DNA of 64,000 bases from JAOAPG01 sp963791575 (GCA_963791575.1 CAWBSY010000021.1:10094-74093), one strand, 5' to 3'; shown: positions 41,374-50,999, numbered from the stretch's first letter. Translations and numbers: made by a program. Notes: generated from the sequence alone by a model not told the origin.

Positions 41374-44001
41374 CTAAAAATGCAATGTCACTTCAGCAGA
41401 TCCATTAAATCCATCGATGGTTACTCTCTCCGTCTCGGGATCGTAGGCGCCTCCATTTACTTTCTTCGCCTTAAGTCCCGCCGGATGCGGCATGCGCAGT
41501 TCGACTCGCCCAGGCCGCCATGCCGACGAACACTCCACCTGGGCCTCGATATTTCCATCGCCGGTCCTGGACGTGACCGTCAGCGAAAGTGGACCAAAGT
41601 AGCTGGCGACATTCTTGAGAACGATTTGTTTTCCATCTTCCAGATAACTTCGAGGAATACCCGCGAGCAGATGAAGATCCCTTTCGCGTTCGAGATACAG
41701 CATCCATCGCGTTTCCATGAGAAACCATGCCTCCTCATGGGTCTTGTGAGCGCTGGCGCGAAAGTAGTGCTCCCAAAACGTGTAGGTCTCGCGGTCCGCA
41801 AGGCTCGCGACTGTGTTGTAGTAAGCCTTCAGGAATGCCTTGGTTTCACCACGCACCAAATGGATCCAGGGATGCCGCGAATAATAGGGCTGGCTGAACA
41901 CAACATTGCGGTCCGTCATTAACTCGCTATGAAAATCAAGCAGAAAACTTACCGACGCTTCGGAAGGATCAAGAATTTCCTGATAGACCGAATACAAAGG
42001 ACCTAAAAGGGAGTCACGTGCGACCATAGAGCCGTGGGTGTGCCATGCACTCCCATCGATGTGTAGGGCTAGTGGTCCTCGTGACTCCACCCATGGTGGG
42101 CATGTCGGGCACCACCGTCCATCCCCCAACGGCACGACCGGGGAGGATTCCAAAGCGGTAAAGAATGCGTCTCGGATATCAGCCTTCAGCCCTTCGGCCT
42201 CGGCTTTCCATTTCGCACTCTCGTCGGGGTTGAGCTTTTCGAATATTTCTGCGACGCGTCTGAAGCCCAGATAGGCGTAGCCATTCAGCATGAACGAACG
42301 GTAAGGATCATTGGGATCGGCGGTCTTGCCCTCGAGCATCCCGTATCCTTTGCCACGCAAGTCCTCTCGCTGATTTCTTTGCCGCCAGGCACGGAGAAAT
42401 TCGCACGACTTGATTACTTTCGGCGCAATCTGATTCAACCATGCGTCATCATGCGTATAACGATAGTGTTCTCCAATCGAGCACAGAACTGCTCCGGTCT
42501 CCAGCATGTAGTTATTGAAGTTCTGCATGAAGCCGTCATCGTGCTGCTTCTCCAGAAAGTATTCAAGCGAACGGCGGGCCACGTCGTGCCAAGCCATGGA
42601 ATCCATGAATTGGATAATGGGAGAACTTTCCGAACCAATTGGCGGATAGTCGCCAATCGTGGCTGCCAGCGCTCCTTCCGGCTCGCGGCCATAGGTGATG
42701 AGGTCGAGATGCAGCAAGCCGGCCTGAATCATCTGCGTGATTCGTTTGTCCGGCAGCTCAATCGTTGAGGCCTTCTTCAGTTTGGATTGCCAAAATATTT
42801 TGCAATCATCTTTCTGCCGCTCGAACGGCTGCCTGCTTAATTTTGCCGCCCGTTCACGTGCGATAGGACGATGCGGCAGGAAAACATCCATGACCGTCGA
42901 TTCGCCGGGTGGTAGAAGAACCACAACCTCTTCCTGTTCCAGCGGCGCCCCATCCAATCTGGAGATGGCAAACACCTGGCCGCTTTCATAGACACTGAAA
43001 CCGGTATCCGCTTCGACTTTGTACTCGAGCGCGTTGCCCTCGCCCAAACCCTTGGAAGGCCAGATCGTTCGGAGAAATGCATACCGAGGCACGGACGCAG
43101 CATTGGTCGCCGAAAGACGAAGGAATAAGACAGTTTCTTCGCCGCTTTCCATCTCAGCCGGCAGAAGAGAATCGAAGCACGCTTTCTGGGCCGAGGTGAA
43201 CATGTGCTGCTTGGCAAAACCGTCCGCCAGCAGAAAATCTGTTCCCTGTAATGTTTCCGCAGTCAGATTTCCAGCTTCGCGCGTAACGAAAGTGGTCAAC
43301 TCGTAAGCAACATCTCCGTCGACCAACTTTCCGCGAAGGATCGGGAGAACATTCTCCTCGAGGCTGCGTTCGATCTTCTCAGTGGGGCCCCAGCCGCGTC
43401 CCATCATAAATTCGTAGCGGAATGGTTTGCGGTCGTTCTCCGGAATCAGCGCCTGGAAGTAATGAAAACGCGGCTCGATCCAGTCCAGTTTTTCGCCGAT
43501 GGCGAATATCCGCATATTCCGGCTCAAACCCAGCCATGTATGGCAACTCATGCGTCGGACTTCGCTTGCAGCCGTTTCAAACGATTCTTCCGGTTCGTCG
43601 CCGATCTGTTGCAAGCGAGTTCGGCCGCCAACCTTCGCGATAGCCGATTCAATTTGCGCGAAGCTTCTGACGTCGTCGGCACTGGTCACTACAACGCCGT
43701 ACTCAGGAATGAATATTGGAAAGCGTTGGTCAACATCACGCATGAGAAAACTGAAAGCGTGATCTTCGGTGGCCACCGAGACCACAGTTGGATTCTTGCT
43801 GTATCTGTTACTTACTCCTTCAAGCGAGAGATGGAGTCTAAACGGCGCATCATCCGTGCTGCTGAACTGATTCCCGCTGACGTTGCCGCAGCCGCTTACA
43901 ATCTCAGCCTTCGCAGCGCGCCCGTCGGTCACACGAATTTGTCCCTTTGGCCTTCCCACCTTCCATTCAACGGCAATTTGTTTTTGAACTGCCGAATCCA
44001 T
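41374..44001 (-). CDS. Large six-hairpin (alpha/alpha-toroid) glycosidase-like protein
   Basis: 875 aa from ATG 44001, preceded by GGAG 7 nt upstream; GTG 44025 is less likely. N-terminal beta-rich half (about 1-430), then a toroid domain (LLHLDLITYG, GSESSPIIQFMDSMAWHDVARRSLE, GEHYRYTHDDAWLNQ, HTHGSMVARDSLLGP) and a C-terminal beta-domain (GRVELRMPHPAGLKAKKVNGG). The C-terminal third aligns by eye with 16811-19234, for example LLAGIPRSYLEDGKQIV against LLLGVPRRWLENGKQIE. No signal peptide. Placed after the hydantoinase genes in the eight-gene operon. Probably an intracellular glycosidase of unassigned family. Confidence 0.75.
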   Translation of the reverse strand: MDSAVQKQIAVEWKVGRPKGQIRVTDGRAAKAEIVSGCGNVSGNQFSSTDDAPFRLHLSLEGVSNRYSKNPTVVSVATEDHAFSFLMRDVDQRFPIFIPEYGVVVTSADDVRSFAQIESAIAKVGGRTRLQQIGDEPEESFETAASEVRRMSCHTWLGLSRNMRIFAIGEKLDWIEPRFHYFQALIPENDRKPFRYEFMMGRGWGPTEKIERSLEENVLPILRGKLVDGDVAYELTTFVTREAGNLTAETLQGTDFLLADGFAKQHMFTSAQKACFDSLLPAEMESGEETVLFLRLSATNAASVPRYAFLRTIWPSKGLGEGNALEYKVEADTGFSVYESGQVFAISRLDGAPLEQEEVVVLLPPGESTVMDVFLPHRPIARERAAKLSRQPFERQKDDCKIFWQSKLKKASTIELPDKRITQMIQAGLLHLDLITYGREPEGALAATIGDYPPIGSESSPIIQFMDSMAWHDVARRSLEYFLEKQHDDGFMQNFNNYMLETGAVLCSIGEHYRYTHDDAWLNQIAPKVIKSCEFLRAWRQRNQREDLRGKGYGMLEGKTADPNDPYRSFMLNGYAYLGFRRVAEIFEKLNPDESAKWKAEAEGLKADIRDAFFTALESSPVVPLGDGRWCPTCPPWVESRGPLALHIDGSAWHTHGSMVARDSLLGPLYSVYQEILDPSEASVSFLLDFHSELMTDRNVVFSQPYYSRHPWIHLVRGETKAFLKAYYNTVASLADRETYTFWEHYFRASAHKTHEEAWFLMETRWMLYLERERDLHLLAGIPRSYLEDGKQIVLKNVASYFGPLSLTVTSRTGDGNIEAQVECSSAWRPGRVELRMPHPAGLKAKKVNGGAYDPETERVTIDGFNGSAEVTLHF

Positions 44002-44046
44002 TGCTTCACTCCGCCTTCCGGACACGCGGGCAGCATTGCGACGCGC

Positions 44047-44259
44047 TTACGCTTTTCTGGTTTTGGTCGAGGTCTTATCGTGTGGCTTGAGCTTCCCAGT
44101 TAGTTGCGCGCATTGCGTGCTGCAAAATCTATGAGTAGCGCCGTTTTTCTCAACGACGAACTGCTTTTTTGGAATCAACATGCCGCAGCAATCGCAATAA
44201 AACATGGTTTGTTCGTACCATTGCGTCGTGGTTTCCACCCACCGTCCCGGAACTGGCAT
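44047..44259 (-). CDS. Small Cys-rich TRASH-like zinc protein next to hydantoinase genes
   Basis: 70 aa from ATG 44259, 7 nt after the hydantoinase B stop; ATG 44283 would overlap that gene by 17 nt. It has a compact metal-binding pattern: Cys22, Cys24 and Cys25 (FYCDCCGM) and later His43, Cys46, Cys50 (HRFCSTQC), like a TRASH/YHS-type treble-clef knuckle, followed by a basic Lys/Thr-rich tail (KPHDKTSTKTRKA). No transmembrane segment. Position directly behind hydantoinase A and B suggests a metal chaperone or small structural subunit, comparable to small accessory subunits of acetone carboxylase-type enzymes. Function unproven. Confidence 0.72.
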   Translation of the reverse strand: MPVPGRWVETTTQWYEQTMFYCDCCGMLIPKKQFVVEKNGATHRFCSTQCAQLTGKLKPHDKTSTKTRKA

Positions 44260-44266
44260 TCGTGTC

Positions 44267-45985
44267 TTAGCGTTTGTACACATAGTGTTTTCGCGCAGCT
44301 TCCAGGGAAATATATCCTTGACGAATGTCGTCCTCGATCTCATCCGCAGGACGTTGGCCGGCGGGAGCATAACCCCCTCCACCCGGCGATTCGATGATCA
44401 CCTCGTCTCCCTCTTTCAGGACGACACGAGTGAACTTCGTGGCCGAGCGAGTACCGAAGGCCTTATCGAAGGTGGTGAAATCTTTGGCGCCTTTTTTCTT
44501 GACCAGCAACTTCGAGCTCGCGCCCTCTTCGCCTCCAAACAGGCCCCACGCGTGGGTTTTCGTCCGATCCAGCAGCGCGCTCACCGTGATCTCGGGCGCG
44601 ATCACGCGAAGTCGCCGTGCACTTCCCAGGCCCCCGCGAAATTTCCCCACGCCTCCCGAATCCTTGCGCATGGAATATTCCATGGTGAGGAAGGGATACT
44701 TGGTTTCAAACACTTCGATGGGAGTATTGCGGCAATTTCCATTGACCGGGCACATCACGGAATTTCCATCGTGCGCAGTCGTGGCGCCCCATCCGCAGCC
44801 CTCGAAATGGTAGTTGGTGTAGTACTCGCCAGTTTCAGGATGCAGTCCGCCGAAAAGGAAATTGCAAGCGGTTGCACCCTCCGCGGCAGCCGTTCGATCT
44901 GGAATCGCCTGACTCAACGCTGCTACCACGACATTCTGGATATGTGGATGAGTTTCCGTGTTTCCACCGACCGAGGGTCCGGGATGTTTCACGTTCACCA
45001 GCGTCCCCGGCTTGGTGAGGATTCGCACCGGACGAAAACATCCGGAATTTCGAGGGATGTCCTTATTGGTCACATGCAGGATCGCGCTATAAGTCGCGGC
45101 AGCCGTTACCACGAAGGTCGCATTAATTGGACCTCTCGCTTGAGGATCGGATTCCGTCCAATCCGCAATAATTTCGTCATCGGCGACCGTCAACTTTAAG
45201 CGCATCCACACCGGTTGACCGCTGATGCCATCGTCTTCCATGCAATCGGACGCTTCGTAGACGCCATCAGGGATTTCACGAATCTCGGCCCGCATCCAGC
45301 GCTCGGAATAATCCAGCAACTGATTCGAAGCTTCTTCCAGCAAATCTGCGTCGTAGCGCTCCAGTAACTTGAGCAATCGATCTTCGGCAATGCTCAACGA
45401 GCCAATCATCGCGTGCAGATCGCCCCAACTCGACTTGGGCGTGCGATGGTTACTGAGAATAATTTTCCAAACATCTTTCACATACTCGCCCCGGCGCATG
45501 ATTTTGATCGGAGGCAATCGCAGGCCTTCCTGATAAACTTCCGTCGCATCCGCCGCGAATGACCCGGGGGCCATCCCGCCGATTTCTCCCACATGAGCTA
45601 TGTTCGCAACAAAGAACCGTAATTTCTTCCCGAAGAACACCGGCTTTAAAACCATGTGCTCGGGCATGTGGCACTGGCCGCGGTAAGGATCGTTGTGGAT
45701 GACCACATCTCCAGGCTCGAATGAATCCAGACCCAATTCTTCAATCGTCCACTTGGCTGCATACTGAGCCGACCCAATCATCGTGGGACAAAATTCAGCC
45801 TGTCCGATCATGTCGCCACCCGGAGTAAAAATCACGCATGAGAAATCCAGGGCTTCATTGAAAATGGGCGAATAACTGGTGCGCATCATCGCCGTGCCCA
45901 TCTCGCGACAGATGTTCACCAGGGCATTGTTGATGACCGTCAAGGTGACGATGTCGAGCTTTTTTGATTTAGCTCTTTTCCTCAT
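44267..45985 (-). CDS. Hydantoinase B/oxoprolinase family subunit
   Basis: 572 aa, B (HyuB-like) subunit of an ATP-dependent N-methylhydantoinase/5-oxoprolinase/acetone-carboxylase-type complex. Typical N-terminal block SYSPIFNEALDFSCVIF near 36, GQAEFCPTMIGS, HNDPYRGQCHMPEHMVLKPVFF near 95 and FVANIAHVGEIGGMAPGSFAADATEVYQEGLRLPP near 130 (all shown in part), and C-terminal SPGGGGYAP. The ATG overlaps the hydantoinase A stop (ATGA). Together with the A subunit it should open a cyclic amide or carboxylate a small ketone at ATP cost. Unusual inside a sugar-acid operon. Confidence 0.9.
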   Translation of the reverse strand: MRKRAKSKKLDIVTLTVINNALVNICREMGTAMMRTSYSPIFNEALDFSCVIFTPGGDMIGQAEFCPTMIGSAQYAAKWTIEELGLDSFEPGDVVIHNDPYRGQCHMPEHMVLKPVFFGKKLRFFVANIAHVGEIGGMAPGSFAADATEVYQEGLRLPPIKIMRRGEYVKDVWKIILSNHRTPKSSWGDLHAMIGSLSIAEDRLLKLLERYDADLLEEASNQLLDYSERWMRAEIREIPDGVYEASDCMEDDGISGQPVWMRLKLTVADDEIIADWTESDPQARGPINATFVVTAAATYSAILHVTNKDIPRNSGCFRPVRILTKPGTLVNVKHPGPSVGGNTETHPHIQNVVVAALSQAIPDRTAAAEGATACNFLFGGLHPETGEYYTNYHFEGCGWGATTAHDGNSVMCPVNGNCRNTPIEVFETKYPFLTMEYSMRKDSGGVGKFRGGLGSARRLRVIAPEITVSALLDRTKTHAWGLFGGEEGASSKLLVKKKGAKDFTTFDKAFGTRSATKFTRVVLKEGDEVIIESPGGGGYAPAGQRPADEIEDDIRQGYISLEAARKHYVYKR

Positions 45986-48048
45986 AAAGCGATCGTGATC
46001 ACACCTTTACGATTTACTGTCAGCGTGTTGCCGGGATGAAGCAATATGGTTGAATCCTGCTCCTCGATTACCGCTGGGCCTTTCAATTTAATTCCCGCCG
46101 GCAAGCTAGTCCGGCTATACACCGGGCAGGAAATGTATCCGTTATCCTGGAAGTACACAGGACGCTTATGAGCGGGCGCTGGCGCTTTTCCTTTTGGAAT
46201 GTCCTTGAGCACTGGCGTTTTCGAGGCGCCGATGACCTTTACATTGAAGCGAATCAATTCGATGATTTCCCGGCTAATGCAATAGCCGTAGAACTTTTCA
46301 TGAAGTTTGTGGAATTCCTCGAACACCGCTTCAAGCTTTTTGGCCGTGATGGTTCCAGCATCAATTTTTACGTCGTGCTCGTAATTCTGCCCTGCATAAC
46401 GCATGCTGATCGAACGCTGGACTACCGGCTTGCCGGGATGTCCTTCATTCCGCAGTTCCTCAACAGAGGACTTCACCATTTCGCCGAACAGTTTATTTAC
46501 TTCGGGCGCGTCGATATTGTCAGACCGAAAATGCTGACTGAGGATCTTGTCCACCTGGAAATCGGCGATCAGAGTTCCGAATGCAGAACACAATCCGGGA
46601 TACAGCGGCACGATGATGCGATGCATGCCAATTTTCTCGGCAATGCCTCCGGTGTGGAGCGGTCCTGCTCCGCCGAAGGAAACCAGGGCAAATTCTCGCG
46701 GATCGAGTCCCCGTTCCACTGAAATCACGCGAATCGCATTCGCCATATTCTCGTCCGCTACGTCGATGATTGCTTGCGCCGCTTCCGCCTGATCGAGATT
46801 CATTTTGCCGGCAAGCGAAGAAATGACGCTCTGCGCTTTCGCAGGATTGAGCTTCATCTTGCCGCCGAGAAAATAATCGGCATTCAATCTGCCCAGCACC
46901 AGGTTTGCATCGGTAACGGTCGCTTCGGTTCCTCCCTGGTCATAACAAGCCGGCCCCGGGTCCGCGCCGGCGCTCTGCGGGCCCACCCGAAGAAACCCAC
47001 CTTTATCCACCCGTGCGATGCTGCCGCCGCCCGCTCCAATCGAACTGACATCGACGAATGGCGCGCTGATCGGCATGCCCCATTCGACTTCATAATTTGT
47101 GACGTGCGAGAGAGCGCCGTTGCGGACCAAGCCCACATCACAACTGGTCCCTCCCATGTCGAGCGTCACGAGATTTTGTTCGTCAACCAGGTCGCCAAAA
47201 TACCGGGCTCCGATGATCCCTCCGCTCAAACCGGAAAGCACTGTATTCACTGGCTGGCGTTCAACGGCGGCCGCAGTCGCATGGCCTCCATTCGACTTCA
47301 TAATTGTCCAGGGAACTGGAGGCCCCAACAACATCAGACTGGCGCGCACACTCTCCACATAGCGGATCAGAATCGGCTTGATAAACGCATCGATCACGGT
47401 GGTAGAACCGCGTTCATATTCGCGCCAAATCGGCGCAACCTGGTGCGAAACCGAGAGTGGAATCTCAGGAAATCTGGATTCCAGATATTCCTTCAACAAC
47501 AATTCGTGCTCAGGATTCAGGTAGGAGAACAACAGGCAAATCGCGATCGAGACCTCCTGCTCGGGAGATTCCTGCAAACGCTGATCGATTTTTGCCGCCA
47601 GCCCTTCCGTTTCTTCTGAACTCAGCGGGACGAGCACTCTTCCTCGGGAATCGATCCGCTCCTGAATACCCAGGCAATCCGAACGCTTCACCAAAGGCCT
47701 CGGCTTTTCCCACTCAAACGAGTAGTGGTGCCTGCGATTCATTCGTTGAATGAACAAGACATCTTCAAACCCCGCAGTTGTAATGAAGATGACTCGTGCA
47801 CCCTTGCGCTGGAGGAGAGCATTCAGCCCGAGCGTAGTTCCTAAGACGATTGACGACGCATTTTCGACTTTGAGTCCGGATTCATAGATCACGCCAACCA
47901 GCGATTTGATCGAATCTTTAGGAGAGGAAGGATATTTACCGATGATGAGGTCGCCGGTGGCATCGTCCACTCCGATCAGATCGGTGAAAGTGCCGCCGGT
48001 ATCAATACCGCATCTGACGCTGGGGTGACTTGCGAGGCCTTTTGACAT
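45982..48048 (-). CDS. Hydantoinase A/oxoprolinase family subunit
   Basis: 688 aa A subunit (HyuA-like), an ASKHA-fold ATPase. N-terminal phosphate motif GIDTGGTFTDL near 14-24, then TTLGLNALLQRKGAR, FIQRMNRR, and the second phosphate motif TLDMGGTSCDVGL near 292; SIGAGGGSIA near 335 and GPQSAGADPGPACYDQGG near 357 are the strongest family signatures. First gene of the eight-gene operon; promoter at 48199-48227. With the B subunit directly downstream it forms a two-subunit enzyme. Length about 690 is normal for HyuA. Substrate (hydantoin, oxoproline, ketone or lactam) cannot be told. Confidence 0.9.
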   Translation of the reverse strand: MSKGLASHPSVRCGIDTGGTFTDLIGVDDATGDLIIGKYPSSPKDSIKSLVGVIYESGLKVENASSIVLGTTLGLNALLQRKGARVIFITTAGFEDVLFIQRMNRRHHYSFEWEKPRPLVKRSDCLGIQERIDSRGRVLVPLSSEETEGLAAKIDQRLQESPEQEVSIAICLLFSYLNPEHELLLKEYLESRFPEIPLSVSHQVAPIWREYERGSTTVIDAFIKPILIRYVESVRASLMLLGPPVPWTIMKSNGGHATAAAVERQPVNTVLSGLSGGIIGARYFGDLVDEQNLVTLDMGGTSCDVGLVRNGALSHVTNYEVEWGMPISAPFVDVSSIGAGGGSIARVDKGGFLRVGPQSAGADPGPACYDQGGTEATVTDANLVLGRLNADYFLGGKMKLNPAKAQSVISSLAGKMNLDQAEAAQAIIDVADENMANAIRVISVERGLDPREFALVSFGGAGPLHTGGIAEKIGMHRIIVPLYPGLCSAFGTLIADFQVDKILSQHFRSDNIDAPEVNKLFGEMVKSSVEELRNEGHPGKPVVQRSISMRYAGQNYEHDVKIDAGTITAKKLEAVFEEFHKLHEKFYGYCISREIIELIRFNVKVIGASKTPVLKDIPKGKAPAPAHKRPVYFQDNGYISCPVYSRTSLPAGIKLKGPAVIEEQDSTILLHPGNTLTVNRKGVITIAL

Positions 48049-48198
48049 AATCGCCGGGTATGAATGCCGAGTTCCCCCGGCGTCGAATGATTGTTATCTA
48101 TGACAACTCTGCTACTTAAGTGTACGTCTCTCGAATGAGTGCTCCACGATCTCCGGCGGAAACTGCTCACCAAAACGGTGAAATATCCGGTGACGAGC

Positions 48199-48227
48199 AA
48201 GCTAAATAACCGGCAATCCAAAGTCAA
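48199..48227 (-). promoter_or_regulatory. Promoter of the hydantoinase-to-Gfo/Idh operon
   Basis: Minus strand -35 TTGACT (48227-48222), 17-nt spacer, -10 TAGCTT (48204-48199). Leader of about 145 nt to the ATG at 48048, the longest in the window. Confidence 0.6.
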
Positions 48228-48230
48228 GCA

Positions 48231-48244
48231 GTTTATTTATAAAC
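48231..48244. promoter_or_regulatory. AT-rich inverted repeat, candidate operator
   Basis: GTTTAT-TT-ATAAAC, perfect 6-bp arms, starting 4 bp upstream of the -35 of the hydantoinase operon. Same placement as the palindrome at the TonB receptor promoter. Confidence 0.4.
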
Positions 48245-48347
48245 GAATTATATAAAGGATTGGCTATATTTTTATGCACTTAATAATTCAATGGTGAATA
48301 AATATAAGGTTATTCGGAAGGTAATACCCGGCTAAAGACCGCAAGTC

Positions 48348-49247
48348 TTACAATTCTGATTTTATTCGCGTCTTGAATTGCGGCTTTCCGAAGATATCCA
48401 CTGAAAGACGATATAGAGGTCCTCCAATGCAGCCGGAGGGATCGTAATTCGTAGGGACGAGCGGCGAAGGAAAGTGTTCTGCCGCCGACGTGATAAATAG
48501 CTGGTTAAGCTCGGGGCCGCCAAAAGCCACTGATGAAGTCTGCTTGGCCGGCGTGACGATTTTCTGTTCGACTTTTCCATCCGGATCGTACCGGACCACG
48601 CAGCCACCGTACCATTGCGCGGACCAGAGAAAGCCGTCGGCATCCACGGCGAGTCCGTCCGGAATTCCTTCACTTAGAGGCACCTGCACCAGCACCGAAC
48701 GGTTGCGAACATCGCCAGTGCGAACGTCATAGTCATATCGATAAATGATCCGGGCGGCCGAATCGGCGAGGTATACAGTTTTGGCATCGGGGGAAAATCC
48801 AATGCCGTTCGCCAGATGAATTCCGTCGTCAATCACGCTGGTGTCTCCAGCGTTATCGACGCGGAACAGGCATCCCATTTTGTAATTCCCTTTGGGATCA
48901 TAGAAACAGGATCCTGCGAGGAAACGGCCTGCCGGATCGGCGGCCGCGTCGTTCATCTGACAAACCGCGCCATCGACTTCAGCGGCGATCAGCTTTAAAT
49001 CCTCGGCGCCATTCCAGAGCCAGATGCCTTTCGTATTCGCAATGACGAATCCTCCGCCTTCATTTAGAGCAAATCCTGTGACTTCCACTCCAGTCCGTAA
49101 AACTTCGCTCTTCCCCGATGGCGAATGAAATCGGGAAAATTTAAAGCCAACGCAATCCGTCCAATAAAGCGAGGATGTATCGGGATCCCACACCGGCGCT
49201 TCGCCATTGAGATCGCCAAAGTTCGCGATGATTTCGGGTTGCTGCAT
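48348..49247 (-). CDS. SMP-30/gluconolactonase family lactonase
   Basis: 299 aa metal-dependent lactonase. Metal-site residues: Glu16 (NGEAPVWDP), Asn in LANGIGFSPDAK near 146 and Asp in IPDGLAVDADG near 197; DPDTSSLYWTD is the usual first-blade motif. Resembles the SMP-30 at 2393-3295 (WYGGCVVRYDPDG against FYGGCIVRVAPDG). Follows an IlvD/Edd dehydratase by 27 nt, matching the lactonase-then-dehydratase order needed for aldonate breakdown. ATG 49247. Confidence 0.9.
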   Translation of the reverse strand: MQQPEIIANFGDLNGEAPVWDPDTSSLYWTDCVGFKFSRFHSPSGKSEVLRTGVEVTGFALNEGGGFVIANTKGIWLWNGAEDLKLIAAEVDGAVCQMNDAAADPAGRFLAGSCFYDPKGNYKMGCLFRVDNAGDTSVIDDGIHLANGIGFSPDAKTVYLADSAARIIYRYDYDVRTGDVRNRSVLVQVPLSEGIPDGLAVDADGFLWSAQWYGGCVVRYDPDGKVEQKIVTPAKQTSSVAFGGPELNQLFITSAAEHFPSPLVPTNYDPSGCIGGPLYRLSVDIFGKPQFKTRIKSEL

Positions 49248-49274
49248 TGCAGAATTTCGAAATAATTGAAGGCG

Positions 49275-50999
49275 TTAGGAACGACCGACAACAGGCTCGT
49301 AGGGGACTTCGCCTTCTTCCCCAACCAGAAAATCGAAATCGCATCCCTTATCGGCTTGTAGGATGTGGTTCAAAAACATGGTGTAATAGCCTCGCCGGTA
49401 TCTTTTGGGGGCCGGTTTCCAGGCCGCCGCCCGGCTACGGATTTCTGCTTCGGAAACCAACAATTCCAGGCTTCGGTTCTCCACATCGAGCTTTATCAAA
49501 TCGCCATTCTTGACCACGGACAGAGGACCGCCAATCGCGGCCTCCGGAGATATGTGCAGAACTACGGTGCCGTAACTTGTTCCGCTCATGCGCGAATCGC
49601 TGATTCTGACCATATCGGGGATGCCGCGTTTGAGCAGCTTCGCAGGAATCGGAATTTGTCCCCACTCCGGCATGCCAGGTCCACCGACCGGGCCGGCATT
49701 CTTTAAGACTAATACGCAATTTTCATCGACATCCAAGTCGGGATCATCGATTTTCTTCAACATCTCCTCATATTTTTCAAACACGACCGCCCGGCCGGTG
49801 TGCTTCAGCAGATGGGGAGAGGCGGCCGAAGTTTTCATAATGCAGCCGTTCGGACTCAGATTGCCTTTCAGCACCGCAAGCGAACCATCCGGATATAAAG
49901 GCTTATCGAGCGGCCGGATCACATCCGCATTGTGGCATTCGGAATTTTCCACGTTCTGTGCGATCGTCTTGCCGTTGACCGTTATCTCGTTTCCGTGAAG
50001 TAACGGGAGCATTTGCTTCAATAGGGCCGGCAGGCCACCCGCGTAGTAAAAATCTTCCATCAGGTACTTGCCACTGGGCTGAATGTTGGCGATGGTCGGA
50101 GTGGAACGCGCCAGTTCGTCGAATTTCGAAAGCGGTAAAGGAATGCCCAGTCTGCCGGCAATCGCCGTGAGATGAATGACCGCATTGGTCGACCCGCCCA
50201 GTGCAGCAAAGACTCGAATGGCATTCTCGAATGCCTTCGGAGTCATAACGCGGGAGGGTCGTAAATCTTCGTTGATCAATTCGACAATCCGTCTCCCGCT
50301 GGATTCGGCGATGGCATAGCGTCGCGAATCCACAGCGGGGATGCTTGCGCAACCAGGTAGTGTCATTCCCAGAGCCTCCGCCAGGCTGGTCATGGTGCTG
50401 GCCGTGCCCATGGTCATGCAGTGGCCGGGACCGCGGGAGATCGACGCTTCCAGTTCTTCCCATTGCTCGTCGCTGACGCGTCCGGCGCGTCGTTCGTCCC
50501 AGGTTTTCCAGAGGTCGGTCCCTGATCCTACTGGCTTATTTCGCCACATTCCATTGAGCATGGGGCCGCCCGGGACCATGATTGCCGGCACATCCATGCT
50601 GGCAGCTCCCATTAATTGCGCGGGGGTGGTTTTGTCACAACCACAGAGCAGGATCACCCCATCCATGGGATGAGAGCGGACCATTTCTTCCACATCCATC
50701 GCCATCAGATTTCGATAGAGCATGGCGGTGGGCATCATTAGTTCTTCGCCCAAGGAGATGGTCATGAATTCCAGAGGGAAACCACCCGCCGCCCAAACTC
50801 CGCGCTTGACTGCATCGGCTACCGCCCGCAGGTGAAGATTGCAGTTATTGAGTTCACTCCACGAATTACAAATGCCCACGACGGGGCGGTTTTCGAATGA
50901 ACGCGGAGTGTAGCCCTCGGAACGGAGGGCGGCACGATGGCAGAATCCCACCTCGTCATCTCTATCGAACCAACGAGAACTACGCCACTTGCTGGTCAT
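49275..50999 (-). CDS. IlvD/Edd-family sugar-acid dehydratase
   Basis: 574 aa iron-sulfur dehydratase of the arabinonate/xylonate/gluconate branch. Cluster cysteines Cys44 (GICNSWSE), Cys121 (CGCDKTTPA) and Cys194 (GHCMTMGTAS); DVDENCVLVLKNAGP and the RISDSRMSGTSYGTVVLHISPEA region are family signatures. The start is the ATG at 50999 (MTSKWR): the in-frame extension to 51065 covers the -10 and -35 boxes of the promoter at 51037-51065, so it cannot be coding in the mature message. Length is nearer to sugar-acid dehydratases (about 575-595) than to Edd. Paralogue immediately upstream at 51163-52893. Confidence 0.92.
   Translation of the reverse strand: MTSKWRSSRWFDRDDEVGFCHRAALRSEGYTPRSFENRPVVGICNSWSELNNCNLHLRAVADAVKRGVWAAGGFPLEFMTISLGEELMMPTAMLYRNLMAMDVEEMVRSHPMDGVILLCGCDKTTPAQLMGAASMDVPAIMVPGGPMLNGMWRNKPVGSGTDLWKTWDERRAGRVSDEQWEELEASISRGPGHCMTMGTASTMTSLAEALGMTLPGCASIPAVDSRRYAIAESSGRRIVELINEDLRPSRVMTPKAFENAIRVFAALGGSTNAVIHLTAIAGRLGIPLPLSKFDELARSTPTIANIQPSGKYLMEDFYYAGGLPALLKQMLPLLHGNEITVNGKTIAQNVENSECHNADVIRPLDKPLYPDGSLAVLKGNLSPNGCIMKTSAASPHLLKHTGRAVVFEKYEEMLKKIDDPDLDVDENCVLVLKNAGPVGGPGMPEWGQIPIPAKLLKRGIPDMVRISDSRMSGTSYGTVVLHISPEAAIGGPLSVVKNGDLIKLDVENRSLELLVSEAEIRSRAAAWKPAPKRYRRGYYTMFLNHILQADKGCDFDFLVGEEGEVPYEPVVGRS

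Larger units (their letters stand above)
48049..48347. other. Intergenic region with long leader and promoter of the hydantoinase operon
   Basis: No gene seen in about 300 bases. It holds a leader of roughly 145 nt, the promoter (48199-48227), the palindrome at 48231-48244 and a further inverted repeat ATTCA-ATGG-TGAAT (48286-48299). No convincing terminator after the SMP-30 gene. Confidence 0.65.

Noticed and set aside
44204..45199. 331-codon open frame on the plus strand
   Set aside because: Lies wholly antisense to the well-supported hydantoinase B gene and its product has no recognisable family features.
46774..47619. 281-codon open frame on the plus strand
   Set aside because: Antisense shadow of hydantoinase A; composition (many Arg, His, Gln) is typical of reverse-strand translation.
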